This document shows, one piece after another, positions 51,492-59,589 of a stretch of DNA of 64,000 nt (positions within the stretch are counted from its first letter, which is position 1; each line of letters opens with the position of its first letter). Source of the stretch: an uncultured Chloroflexota bacterium. GTDB lineage: Bacteria; Chloroflexota; Anaerolineae; Aggregatilineales; Phototrophicaceae. Under the pieces are notes generated by a model that made no database searches, had not been told where the DNA came from, and saw nothing but the letters and a program-made list of their open reading frames with translations. Location: contig CALJKV010000128.1 in NCBI GenBank assembly GCA_937974245.1, forward strand, positions 44,638 through 108,637, read 5' to 3'. Position numbers and translations under genes: made by a program.

Positions 51492-52298
51492 ATGAACAAG
51501 GTCATTCTTATCACCGGCGCATCAACCGGTATCGGGCGGGCGGCGGCGGCATGGCTGGCAGAGCGCGGGCATACCGTCTTCGGCACCAGCCGCACCCCAG
51601 ACCGCTATGCGATAACCGACTTTCCACTACTGCCGCTGGATGTGTGCGACGACGACTCGGTGCAGGCCTGCGTCCAGGAAGTGATGCAGCGCGCTGGCCG
51701 GATTGACGTCCTGGTGAACAATGCCGGGTATACCCTGTCCGGGGCGATGGAAGAAGCCACCCTGGCGGAAGTGAAAGCCCTGTTCGAGACGCAGTTTTTC
51801 GGCGTGATACGGATGACGAACGCTGTACTGCCGATCATGCGGGCGCAGCGTGCCGGACACATCATCAACATGAGTTCGCTGGCGGGGATACTGGGCGTGC
51901 CCTATATGGGCCTGTACAGCGCCGCCAAACACGCGCTGGAAGGCTACAGCGAATCGCTGCGCTACGAGCTTCAGCAATTTGGGATTCGCGTCACCCTGGT
52001 TGAGCCGGGCGACATCAACACGCCGCTGGTGGTGCAGCCGCCGGGCCGCACTATCGCGGATTATGACGGCATCCGCGAACGGACGAACCGGATTCACGAA
52101 CATAATGTCCGCAACGGCCCTGACCCGGCACTCGTCGCCCGCAAAGTGGGCGAAATCATTGAGCGCCAGCCGGTCCGTTTTCGTCACCCGGTTGGCCGGG
52201 AAACCTGGGCGCTGCTGGCGAAACGCTTTCTACCGGAACGCCTGGGCGAACGGATGATGCGCCTGTATTACCGGCTCGACGCGCCGCGTGAAACGTAG
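51492..52298 (+). CDS. Short-chain dehydrogenase/reductase (SDR)
   Basis: A 268-residue cytosolic NAD(P)-dependent oxidoreductase. TGASTGIG (about 8-15) is the cofactor loop, NNAG (about 78-81) the structural motif, Ser in IINMSSLAG and YSAAK (Tyr and Lys about 149-153) the catalytic residues. ATG 51492 has AGGGGA upstream. Length is normal for the classical SDR family. The substrate cannot be told; it stands alone between the lipoprotein and the DinB gene. Confidence 0.92.
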   Translation: MNKVILITGASTGIGRAAAAWLAERGHTVFGTSRTPDRYAITDFPLLPLDVCDDDSVQACVQEVMQRAGRIDVLVNNAGYTLSGAMEEATLAEVKALFETQFFGVIRMTNAVLPIMRAQRAGHIINMSSLAGILGVPYMGLYSAAKHALEGYSESLRYELQQFGIRVTLVEPGDINTPLVVQPPGRTIADYDGIRERTNRIHEHNVRNGPDPALVARKVGEIIERQPVRFRHPVGRETWALLAKRFLPERLGERMMRLYYRLDAPRET

Positions 52299-52347
52299 AG
52301 GAGAGCTTTGCACCCTCCTCTATGGGAAAAAGAATCGCTAATGAAGA

Positions 52348-52824
52348 TCAGCCCACCCAATCAATCCACTGCTGCGAGAGGGTCTTATCCCGCGCCAGCA
52401 GATACACGCTGGCCTTGCCATAGAAGATCAGCAGCGCCTCACGGAAGGTATGGATTTGCGGGATAACCGCCATCTGGAAATCGCCACCGCGATGAATTGG
52501 CTTGCCCTGAATGTCGGCGTCGGAAAGCGCGGCCAAGGTGTTTTTCATGTCCTCGTTCAGGCGGCTGTACCAGGCCCTGAGCTTCTCCACGCTGGTTTCC
52601 AGGGCGGGGTCGTTCACGCGGTAGGAAAAATCCTGCTTGAAGTGCTTAAACGAATCGGTGTACGACTGCTGCACCTCCCCGATCTGGCGGCACAGGACGC
52701 CCAGCGTCGGGTTCGAGGGGGGATGATAGGCGAGATCCTCATCCGTCAGGGTATTCATCATCTGCTGGCGCAGCGCCTCAGTCATTTCTAAAAGCCCGTA
52801 AACTTCTTTCATAATCTGGCTCAT
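52348..52824 (-). CDS. DinB-family protein
   Basis: A 158-residue four-helix-bundle protein: EMTEALRQQMMNTLTDEDLAYHPPSNPTLGVLCRQIGEVQQSYTDSF, then IHTFREALLIFYGKASVYLLA. The usual first metal-binding His (HxxH...) is replaced by CRQIGEVQQ, and only IHTF remains of the second motif, so metal binding is doubtful. Members act as thiol transferases or have unknown roles. ATG 52824 used. The gene is convergent with the SDR gene. Confidence 0.8.
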   Translation of the reverse strand: MSQIMKEVYGLLEMTEALRQQMMNTLTDEDLAYHPPSNPTLGVLCRQIGEVQQSYTDSFKHFKQDFSYRVNDPALETSVEKLRAWYSRLNEDMKNTLAALSDADIQGKPIHRGGDFQMAVIPQIHTFREALLIFYGKASVYLLARDKTLSQQWIDWVG

Positions 52825-52917
52825 GGTGTCCTCTTTTGCTTAACAATCTGGCAGGTTATGCCTCCTCTTATGATAGAACAAATGAGCTGTTTTTGCAAGC
52901 CCCGCCGGGCAGTATAC

Positions 52918-53199
52918 CAGGGCAATCGCATCAAATTCACTCTATACAAAATAGCCTTTTCTGCCCCCTCCCCAACCCTACTTCGAGCGGACGTGCGTCC
53001 CCGTCTCAGTCGCCGCAACCGGGGCGGGAGTAAAGTCTCCCCTGCTGGCGGGGGAGATTGAGAGGGGGTCAAGTGCCCCTGCTGGCGGGGGAGATTTAGA
53101 GGGGGTCAAGTGCCCCCGCTGGCCGGGGAGGCTAGGAGGGGGTAAAAAAGCCAGAAGTGTACATCAATTTGAAATTCCCATTTTGATGCAATCGCCCCG
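52918..53199. repeat. 282-bp MITE with 16-bp inverted ends, copy 2
   Basis: Left end CAGGGCAATCGCATCA; right end, read inversely, CGGGGCGATTGCATCA. Both flanks align with the element at 44503-44694. The extra 90 bp come from tandem copies of a 37-bp unit in the middle (53039-53146). Confidence 0.75.
53039..53146 (+). repeat. 37-bp tandem repeat, three units
   Basis: Units start at 53039, 53076 and 53113, each beginning CCCCTGCTGG or CCCCCGCTGG and holding GGGGGAGATT and AGAGGGGGT. The first two differ at one position; the third is shorter and more diverged. The related MITE at 44503 has only one unit. Confidence 0.75.
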
Positions 53200-53370
53200 G
53201 GTAATATGCAGGCTGGAATCCGCAACCAAAATGCGAGCATTGCGTATACACAATCAGCCGTACACTATCATCGGTACAGGGCGCTACCCGACTGACCGGC
53301 ATAACCTGCCGGACGGCGTTATCATATTGTTCCAGTCAGTAAGACTTCGCAAACGAGAAAGGCTGCAATC

Positions 53371-53781
53371 ATGCGCAATTTTGCTATCCGGGTCATCATT
53401 AACGCGGTTGCTATCGCGATTACGGCGTCACTGCTGAGTGGGGTGCATGTGGCGAACAACGACATTGGCACGCTGCTCATCATCGGGCTGGTGTTTGGGA
53501 TTGTGAATGCCATTGTCAGACCCATCCTGATTTTCCTCACCTGTCCGGCGGTGATCGTCACGCTCGGCCTGTTCCTGCTGGTGATTAACGGCCTGATGCT
53601 GATGCTGACCGCCAACCTGATTCCCGAACGGCTGCAAATTGACGGATTCGGCACAGCCGTCCTGGCCGGGATCATCATGGGTATCCTGGGCATGATTATG
53701 GAAAGCGTCCTGAAGCCGAAAGATGACGATAAGGGCAAGCGCAAACGGGACTCCAACACGATCGTCATTGACCGGCGCTAA
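53371..53781 (+). CDS. Phage-holin-like family 4 (PF04020-type) membrane protein
   Basis: A 136-residue protein with four hydrophobic segments (IRVIINAVAIAITASLLSGV, IGTLLIIGLVFGIVNAIVRPILIFLTCP, VIVTLGLFLLVINGLMLML, FGTAVLAGIIMGILGMIMESVL). The motif NAIVRPILIFLTCPAVIVTLGLFLLVINGLMLML is the family signature. Despite the name, such proteins are widespread chromosomal membrane proteins of unknown role. The basic tail (KPKDDDKGKRKRD) is cytoplasmic. AAAGG precedes ATG 53371. Confidence 0.88.
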   Translation: MRNFAIRVIINAVAIAITASLLSGVHVANNDIGTLLIIGLVFGIVNAIVRPILIFLTCPAVIVTLGLFLLVINGLMLMLTANLIPERLQIDGFGTAVLAGIIMGILGMIMESVLKPKDDDKGKRKRDSNTIVIDRR

Positions 53782-53948
53782 GGTGTTCGAAAGCGCAAAC
53801 GGGCGTTCCCCTGCATAGAACAAGTTGTAGGGGGTGCCCGGTTCTACTCCGTATTGATTCTTAGACAGGCTGCTGGCAGATACAACACATGAAAAAGCCC
53901 CTTTTCCGAGGGGCTTACCCCTAACCCTTCGTCGCAGCTTTGCTACCT

Positions 53949-54809
53949 TCACCTCGTACCAAGATTGGCGCTCCGCATCCTTTGTAGCATGGCATCACGG
54001 AACTGGGCTGCCTTTTTCACAGCCTCGCTGGCTGCCTCTTGTTCGCTCTGAAATGCAATTTCGATTTCACGCTCGCGGGACGATAGTTGGCGTCGGTAGT
54101 CTTTGGTGCGCATCTGCATTCTATCCCACTCATCAAAGGCCAGTAACCCCGGCAGTCCTAGCAAACATGGGACTATGCACAGTAGATAGAGCAAGAATCC
54201 AGTCTGTGGTAGTACAAAATAGAGAATTGGGATGAGCCCTAATGAAACCAACGCACTATATCCGAATATCCGCCGTCTCGTGGTTGATGGGCGACCAGAT
54301 TGCTTTTCTAAGTCCTGTTGAGCGAGCGCTTTTTGGGTCGCGCACCGCTTCCGCACATCTTCGCGTTGCAGACATGCAGCTTCATATGCTGCCTGTAAAG
54401 GCCGGAATTCTTCAAGTAACGCCACGATTTTTTCTTCAGCATTCGAGACTAAAGGTGTGCGTTCGATCCGATATTCCCATCCATTCCTGATCTCAATGGG
54501 AAGTTCACTAAACTGTCTCAGGCGCATTTTATCAGCGGCGATTCTTGCTTGTTTTGCTTTCTGCTGAAGATGCCGCTCTAATTCATAGGATGTCAGCTGT
54601 GAAATAGCTAATGTTCCTGACCCAGCACAGCGGGAGCAAACCTCTTGAATGCTGACTTCCTCATCATATTCTTCAGTGCTACCTGTGAAGTTCCCGGCGC
54701 TGTCATATCCGCCATCGGCACGCCAACCATAGACCCTTCTTGTTTCATAACGAGTAGACCATCCATTGTCACAACTGGGACATTCCACCTTTTCTTCTGG
54801 CGACAACAT
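53949..54809 (-). CDS. Hypothetical protein with zinc-ribbon head and membrane hairpin
   Basis: A 286-residue protein. CPSCDNGW (about 10-17) and CSRCAGSG (about 59-66) form a DnaJ-type CxxC pair that could bind zinc. A helical region follows (about 75-180) with coiled-coil character, then two membrane segments (IFGYSALVSLGLIPILYFVLP, FLLYLLCIVPCLLGLPGLLAF, about 182-225) and another helical tail. I recognise no family. ATG 54809 with GGAG upstream is chosen over GTG 54821. AT-richer than core genes. Confidence 0.65.
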   Translation of the reverse strand: MLSPEEKVECPSCDNGWSTRYETRRVYGWRADGGYDSAGNFTGSTEEYDEEVSIQEVCSRCAGSGTLAISQLTSYELERHLQQKAKQARIAADKMRLRQFSELPIEIRNGWEYRIERTPLVSNAEEKIVALLEEFRPLQAAYEAACLQREDVRKRCATQKALAQQDLEKQSGRPSTTRRRIFGYSALVSLGLIPILYFVLPQTGFLLYLLCIVPCLLGLPGLLAFDEWDRMQMRTKDYRRQLSSREREIEIAFQSEQEAASEAVKKAAQFRDAMLQRMRSANLGTR

Positions 54810-54996
54810 AATCCACTCCACCCATACCTGCCTGTTGAGAATATCTTAAGGCACTTTCATCCAGAATCTGAAACCATTTTTCTGATGCAGACACACCGTC
54901 AACCAGAATACACAAATAGATGGCGACAAATACAAGAGAGCAGCCGCCGTATTGGTGACTGCTCCGAAATATTGCACAGGGTAACATGTATCCCAA

Positions 54997-55608
54997 TTAG
55001 CCGCCTTCACACGCTCCCAGATAATCTCCATGAGCAAGGTGAGCAGGCAGGGCAGAGCGATTGATGCTGATGGTATGGGCGGCTGCCGGATTCCCCTGCG
55101 GGATATGGCAGATGGTGACCTTCCTGTCGTCCGGGCATCTGCCGTTGCCGGGCGCGGAGGCGGTTAGCGCATAATCGGCCTCGATATAACGGAGTGGGGC
55201 ATCATAGTCGTCGGGATCATGCAGCGGAATGATACACAGCAGCGCCGCCGCGAAATCTATCCGGCCACTTTCTGGAAAAGTCTCTTCATGGTAAACCGTG
55301 AACTCAGGGAGAACCGGTTCATTGTATACACCTTGCGGCCCTTTCCCGACAACAAGCACAGCGGCAGAGATAAGATGGCAGGTGCTTTGTTGAACAGTAT
55401 AGTGAATCTCGAATGAAGCCGTGTCGCCGGGCTTGCCACAGATAGATAACCAGTTTCCGAGATCACCGTCATATATGATTTCATCTGGAGGCGTGCCGGT
55501 CCACCCGTAGCTCTCAAGCGTCCCCACATCGGTAATCATGATTGCCAGAGCCGGAATCACGCCGACTGCCAATACCAGAACCAATATCAGAAAACTGTGT
55601 TTCTTCAT
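54997..55608 (-). CDS. Secreted protein with C-terminal CHIPxGNPxxAH motif
   Basis: A 203-residue exported protein with signal peptide (MKKHSFLILVLVLAVGVIPALA). The C-terminus, KVTICHIPQGNPAAAHTISINRSALPAHLAHGDYLGACEGG, is a recurring small motif found at the end of many secreted bacterial proteins (CHIPPGNPANAHT type); its Cys and His residues could bind a metal, but its role is unknown. The middle has Cys in SICGKPGD and STCHLIS. ATG 55608 used. Confidence 0.7.
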   Translation of the reverse strand: MKKHSFLILVLVLAVGVIPALAIMITDVGTLESYGWTGTPPDEIIYDGDLGNWLSICGKPGDTASFEIHYTVQQSTCHLISAAVLVVGKGPQGVYNEPVLPEFTVYHEETFPESGRIDFAAALLCIIPLHDPDDYDAPLRYIEADYALTASAPGNGRCPDDRKVTICHIPQGNPAAAHTISINRSALPAHLAHGDYLGACEGG

Positions 55609-55620
55609 GCTATCCCCCCT

Positions 55621-55663
55621 TAAATAAAAAACCGAAAGCCACTCGAGATAAGAGTGCTTTCGG
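55621..55663 (-). terminator. Rho-independent terminator upstream of the CHIP-motif gene
   Basis: On the minus strand CCGAAAGC-x-ACTC pairs with GAGT-GCTTTCGG (12 pairs, one bulge), followed by TTTTTTATTT. It would stop transcription coming from the lipoprotein gene at 55838. Confidence 0.8.
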
Positions 55664-55837
55664 CTGTTCGAATGAAATATTGAGATGTTGCCAGCCGCTG
55701 CGATGGTTGCTACAACGGCACATCAAACTGATAGGATTGGCGCAGTTGAGTGGTTATAGGGGATGAAGCATCATGCCCAGTGGAAAACCAACTGAACCGC
55801 GTAACGTCTAATCGTCTTCCATTATCCGCGTGATGTT

Positions 55838-56245
55838 CTATTTCCCTAATGAAAGCGGAGGATTATCGAGCCAATACAGGCTGAAACCGGTACTGGTGTC
55901 CACCTGATTAAACGAGATATAGAACACACCATTTTCCAGGCCATTACCGCCAGCGGTATATTTCTGACCGTCCTTATCCAACACGTAGGCACTCATCAGG
56001 CTCGAAAGCCCCATGTTCTCCGACAGAGTGACCCAGACAATCAAGGCGTTCGAATTGAATTTTATGCAAGACGGTTTACTTACATCGCAATCTACCGGCC
56101 ACCGGTCTGTCAGTGCCACCCTGGTGATCGTCACGGTGCCATCGGGTGCGTTGAGGGTACCAACGGGACCACCGCCACAGCCTGTTAACAGAGCAGCCAT
56201 CCAAAATGCAGAAACGCACCATATCATGAATTTAACGGTCTTCAC
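55838..56245 (-). CDS. Small lipoprotein
   Basis: A 135-residue protein with lipobox ALLTGC (about 18-23), then a beta-rich outer domain (VTITRVALTDRWPVDCDVSKPSCIKFNSNALIVWVTLSENMGLSS). Two cysteines (CDV, SCIKF) may form a disulfide. No family recognised. ATG 56245 is used. A terminator lies 174 bases past its stop, so it is monocistronic. Confidence 0.65.
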   Translation of the reverse strand: MKTVKFMIWCVSAFWMAALLTGCGGGPVGTLNAPDGTVTITRVALTDRWPVDCDVSKPSCIKFNSNALIVWVTLSENMGLSSLMSAYVLDKDGQKYTAGGNGLENGVFYISFNQVDTSTGFSLYWLDNPPLSLGK

Positions 56246-56689
56246 GGATTGTATTCCCTTCAGACGCCAGACATACTTTCGGTTTTGCCGGGCGAGTCAG
56301 GCCTATTCTCATTCATTCTATTCCTCTGGCCGGTTGCCCAGACAGTGACAAAGCGCATATTGCAGGCCGTATTTTGTCAGATGCGGGGTATGCGCTCGTG
56401 TAGTGGGGACTTGCTCATGGAGGGTGGTGAAGGGTTCGGTGCGGGAATCCCGCTTTCCCTGTGCCGAAGCCGCCAGCGGATGCAATCCACCAGCCAGGAT
56501 GTTCGGGTAAGCCTATTCAAAAGGGGCTGATGATGTCCGGAATCACTCGCCAGCCTGCTTCAGCGGGCTTCCTAAACACACCCAGCCCCAGGACTTCCAG
56601 CCTGGGGTGTTTCTATGCGGGCTGATTGTGCTGAGAAAGGCCACTATGTACAATTGGTATGATAATAATCCAATCGAATTAGGAAGTAC
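56246..56689. other. Gene-free stretch between the lipoprotein and the TIR operon
   Basis: I find no reliable gene. A CCCCAGG/CCTGGGG hairpin (56586-56607) with TGTTTCT lies near the right end, and an AT-rich stretch from about 56640 probably holds the promoter of the next operon (TATGAT-like -10 near 56659). Confidence 0.5.
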
Positions 56690-57109
56690 ATGACAATGGA
56701 TAAGCACCAGACACGTGAATTGATGCTGAAAATTCTTGAGTTAGTAGACATTACGGTTCAATATGAAGCTCTTTTCGGAAATCGCACACCCGATCTGAAT
56801 AGCCCTGACGAGGCCTGGGAGCTTTCACAGGTCATTTTTGACAAGCAAAAAGAAATCGCCGTTATGTTGGATAAACAAGCATTTACAGCGTACATCATGC
56901 AAAATCATGACCATCGCTTTACAGATAGAATGTCATCTGGTTTGGCACTTGCAGCGTTTCACCGCGCCAGCGGTTTATACCAATATTGTATTCAGTGTGA
57001 GTACAAACCACCTCAGAATCTTGATCAAAACTATCGAATGCAGCGCACGATTGCCGAGATGCTTGACCCGAAAGCAGTACATGAGGTTATGGTTGGGAAC
57101 TCTGATTGA
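56690..57109 (+). CDS. Hypothetical helical protein paired with a TIR gene
   Basis: A 139-residue soluble, mostly helical protein with no family I recognise (MDKHQTRELMLKILELVDITVQYEALFGNRTPDLNSPDEAWELSQVIFDKQKEIAVMLDKQ). Codons are AT-rich. AGGA precedes ATG 56690. The next gene, a pentapeptide-TIR protein, begins 17 bases after its stop, so the two are an operon. It may regulate or partner the TIR protein; this is inference from position. Confidence 0.65.
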   Translation: MTMDKHQTRELMLKILELVDITVQYEALFGNRTPDLNSPDEAWELSQVIFDKQKEIAVMLDKQAFTAYIMQNHDHRFTDRMSSGLALAAFHRASGLYQYCIQCEYKPPQNLDQNYRMQRTIAEMLDPKAVHEVMVGNSD

Positions 57110-57126
57110 CATATTGAGGGATAACA

Positions 57127-58275
57127 ATGGCAAACCCTGAACACCTGGACATCCTGAAGCAAGGCGTTGGAGTCTGGAATAAGTGGCGAAAAGATAATCC
57201 AGATGTTGTTCCTGATCTGCGTGAGTCAAACCTGCTAAGAGCAGACCTTAACCAGATTAACCTACACGGTGCGAACTTGGATGGGATATTCTTGGGCGGA
57301 GCAAAACTAAATGGAGCAACTCTGAGCGGGACAAACCTGTCCGCCGCAACTTTGTTTGAAGCAACCTTGTACGGAACAGACTTACACGGAGCGACTTTGT
57401 ACGGAGCAAATCTACATAGGGCGAACTTATGTGAAGCAGACCTGAACCAAACACATTTAGGTGGAGCAGATATGAGTATGGCGGACCTAAGTAAGGCGCA
57501 ACTAAATAGAGCCGACTTGGGCCGTGTAAACCTGCGGGGAGCAGATCTTAGCGAAACAGACTTAAGTTGGGCTACATGTAGTTCGACAATATTTGCGGAT
57601 GTAGACCTTTCCACCACAAAAGGCCTGGATACTGTCATTCATATCAGGCCAAGCACACTTGGTATAGATACGCTTTTTAGATCAAAGGGGAAGATACCAG
57701 AGAAATTCTTGCGCGGGTGCGGTATGCCGAAAAATCTAATTACCTATCTCAGTTCACTATTTAGTGGTGCTGTTCAATTTTATTCTTGTTTCATCAGCTA
57801 TAGCCACACTGACACTGAATTTGTAAAGCTCCTTGAAGAACGATTTCAGAAAGAAGGTATTCTCTATTGGGCGGATACAGAGCAAATGAACCCTGGCGAC
57901 GATATTTACGAAGAGATTCGCCGAGGCATCCAGCAGTGGGATAAGGTTTTGCTGTGCTGTTCACAAAGTTCACTGGCGGAAAAATGGTGGGTAGATCATG
58001 AAGTAGATATGGCGTTTCAAAAAGAACGCGAGTTATTCAAAGCACAGGGTCACAAAGTCCAGGCACTGATTCCACTTGATCTAGATGGCTACCTGTTTGA
58101 CCCGGCATTTACCAGTGGGAAAGCTCAACAGATTCGCTCACGGGACGTTGCTAACTTCAAAGGGTGGAAACATGACGACACCATCTTTGAGCGGGAAATC
58201 AAGCGCGTGATTAAAGCCCTCCGTACTGACGGCGGGAATCCCCCGCCCCCTGAACCGAAGTTGAAACCGAAATAA
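57127..58275 (+). CDS. Pentapeptide-repeat protein with C-terminal TIR domain
   Basis: A 382-residue protein. Residues about 35-165 are pentapeptide repeats (A-[DN]-L-x-x type, e.g. LRADLNQINLHGANLDG, LYGANLHRANLCEADL), which form a right-handed quadrilateral beta-helix. Residues about 218-370 are a TIR domain: YSCFISYSHTDTEFVKLLEERFQKEGILYWADTEQ and CCSQSSLAEKWWVDHEVDMAF, with Glu292 at the NADase catalytic position. The beta-helix may recognise or assemble a trigger. TIR enzymes of this kind often deplete NAD+ in antiphage defence; that function is inferred. A Pro-rich tail closes it. Low GC suggests transfer. Confidence 0.85.
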   Translation: MANPEHLDILKQGVGVWNKWRKDNPDVVPDLRESNLLRADLNQINLHGANLDGIFLGGAKLNGATLSGTNLSAATLFEATLYGTDLHGATLYGANLHRANLCEADLNQTHLGGADMSMADLSKAQLNRADLGRVNLRGADLSETDLSWATCSSTIFADVDLSTTKGLDTVIHIRPSTLGIDTLFRSKGKIPEKFLRGCGMPKNLITYLSSLFSGAVQFYSCFISYSHTDTEFVKLLEERFQKEGILYWADTEQMNPGDDIYEEIRRGIQQWDKVLLCCSQSSLAEKWWVDHEVDMAFQKERELFKAQGHKVQALIPLDLDGYLFDPAFTSGKAQQIRSRDVANFKGWKHDDTIFEREIKRVIKALRTDGGNPPPPEPKLKPK

Positions 58276-58291
58276 CTTCGTGTTCCGAGTG

Positions 58292-58424
58292 CCTACCGCA
58301 CACTCACCCGGCTGCCGGTGGGCGTCTTCTGGACGACGATATGCACCGGGAACGAGTCGCGCAGTTCGTCAATGTGCGTAATCACCAGAATCAGGTCGAA
58401 ATCCTCCTGAATCGCGGTGATGGC
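58292..58424 (-). repeat. Partial duplicate of the 3' end of sbcC
   Basis: About 133 bp nearly identical to 59589-59721 (three differences seen: G/C, C/T and the terminal G/A). It encodes about the last 44 residues of SbcC including its stop. It lies at the left side of a 1164-bp insert, the intact gene at the right side. The duplicate has no start and is not translated. Confidence 0.9.
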
Positions 58425-58546
58425 AGTGGATACAAGATGCCTTTGCTCAGTTTCCTGCTTAATATATACTGGCGAAAGAATAATTTGCTAACATCAATAT
58501 GTTTGCTGGTTTGAAGGTACGGCCCAACTCCTTCAAACACCCTATT

Positions 58547-59113
58547 TTATTCCTGCGCATAATCCTCACGGATCAGCGAGAACTGTACCACATCTACCAG
58601 CTCGCCGTATTTGATTTCGCGCTGTCGCCAGATACCTTCTTTCTGGAAGCCAACCTTTTCCATGACACGACCAGAAGCATCATTCCCGGCGTTATGCCTT
58701 CCTTCAATGCGGTTGAGATTCATACGGTGGAAGCCAAAGTCAACCAGCGCACGCAACACTTCGGTAGCGAATCCCCGGCCCCAATAGGGTCGCCCCACAT
58801 GATAGCCAACCTCTGCACAGCGAATGTCGCGTTTCCAGAAGTGGAGTCCGGCAGTGCCAACGAGTTGTTTCGACTCTTTGAGTTGGATTCCCCAGCGAAT
58901 GCTGTCATTTTGCTGGTACATATTCGTCATCAAGGCGATAAAGCCTTTCGTTTGCTCCACACTGGTATGAAGATCAAAACTAACAAACTTTGTGTATTCT
59001 GGATCACGGAAGTATTCAAATAATGTGGGCGCGTCTGCTTGGCCCAATTCCCGCAGAATGAGGCGTTCGCTTTCCAGAAGCGGAAACGTTTGAAAGTCGA
59101 AAACTTCAGACAT
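58547..59113 (-). CDS. RimJ/RimL-type GNAT acetyltransferase
   Basis: A 188-residue enzyme. It begins MSEVFDFQTFPLLESERLILRELGQADAPTLFEYFRDPEY, the usual start of ribosomal-protein-acetyltransferase-like GNATs. The acetyl-CoA site is GYHVGRPYWGRGFATEVLRALVDFGFHRMNLNRIEGRHNAGNDASGRVMEKVGFQKEGI. ATG 59113 is chosen since the longer frame to 59194 has no family match. It lies in the insert between the two sbcC 3' ends, which suggests acquisition. Substrate unknown. Confidence 0.87.
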   Translation of the reverse strand: MSEVFDFQTFPLLESERLILRELGQADAPTLFEYFRDPEYTKFVSFDLHTSVEQTKGFIALMTNMYQQNDSIRWGIQLKESKQLVGTAGLHFWKRDIRCAEVGYHVGRPYWGRGFATEVLRALVDFGFHRMNLNRIEGRHNAGNDASGRVMEKVGFQKEGIWRQREIKYGELVDVVQFSLIREDYAQE

Positions 59114-59300
59114 GGGTAGCCAAACTCCTCGATTCAGCCAGCTAATGCCAACTGCATAAATGAACAAAATGTATTTTGCGGGTAACACACTCACGTTTTG
59201 ATAGTATCGAGTTCACTGGGAAAATATACGCAAGTGATTTTAGGACTTGGTATTATTATCAGAGTCTATCCGCAAATTGGCAACCGAAAAATCAAGGAGG

Positions 59301-59548
59301 CTAACAGTGGGGTTTCAGTGCTTTAGCCTTCAGCAAAGCAACCAGGCGGTTGAAACGCAGCATCTGCTCGAGTTCTAACGCCTCGTCGGGAGAAAGTTCA
59401 CTCGCCTTGTTGCGCTTTGTGAGTTCATCAGCGCAGCGTTGAGCCGATTCAGATACCTGGAAAGCCGGGATTTCTTCCGGGTGGCACGCTGCGCCAGGTA
59501 TTCCAGGAATTCATCGTAAACCGTTAAGACCGTATCCGGCAGCATCAT
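59301..59548 (-). pseudogene. Frameshifted small antitoxin-like gene
   Basis: The first frame reads MMLPDTVLTVYDEFLEYLAQRATR; a second frame continues EEIPAFQVSESAQRCADELTKRNKASELSPDEALELEQMLRFNRLVALLKAKALKPHC to TAG at 59301. Restoring one C in the ACCC run would join them as ATPEEIPAFQ, the pattern of a small helical family often placed ahead of HNH nucleases. So it is one base away from an intact 82-residue gene. GGAGGG stands upstream of ATG 59548. Confidence 0.65.
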
Positions 59549-59589
59549 TCCACACCCTCCTCTATAACACCCATTATAATCGCAATCCC

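Larger units (their letters stand above)
52825..53370. other. Gene-free stretch occupied by a MITE and tandem repeats
   Basis: It contains the MITE copy 2 (52918-53199) with three 37-bp tandem units, then about 170 bp before the holin gene with no further feature recognised. Confidence 0.6.
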
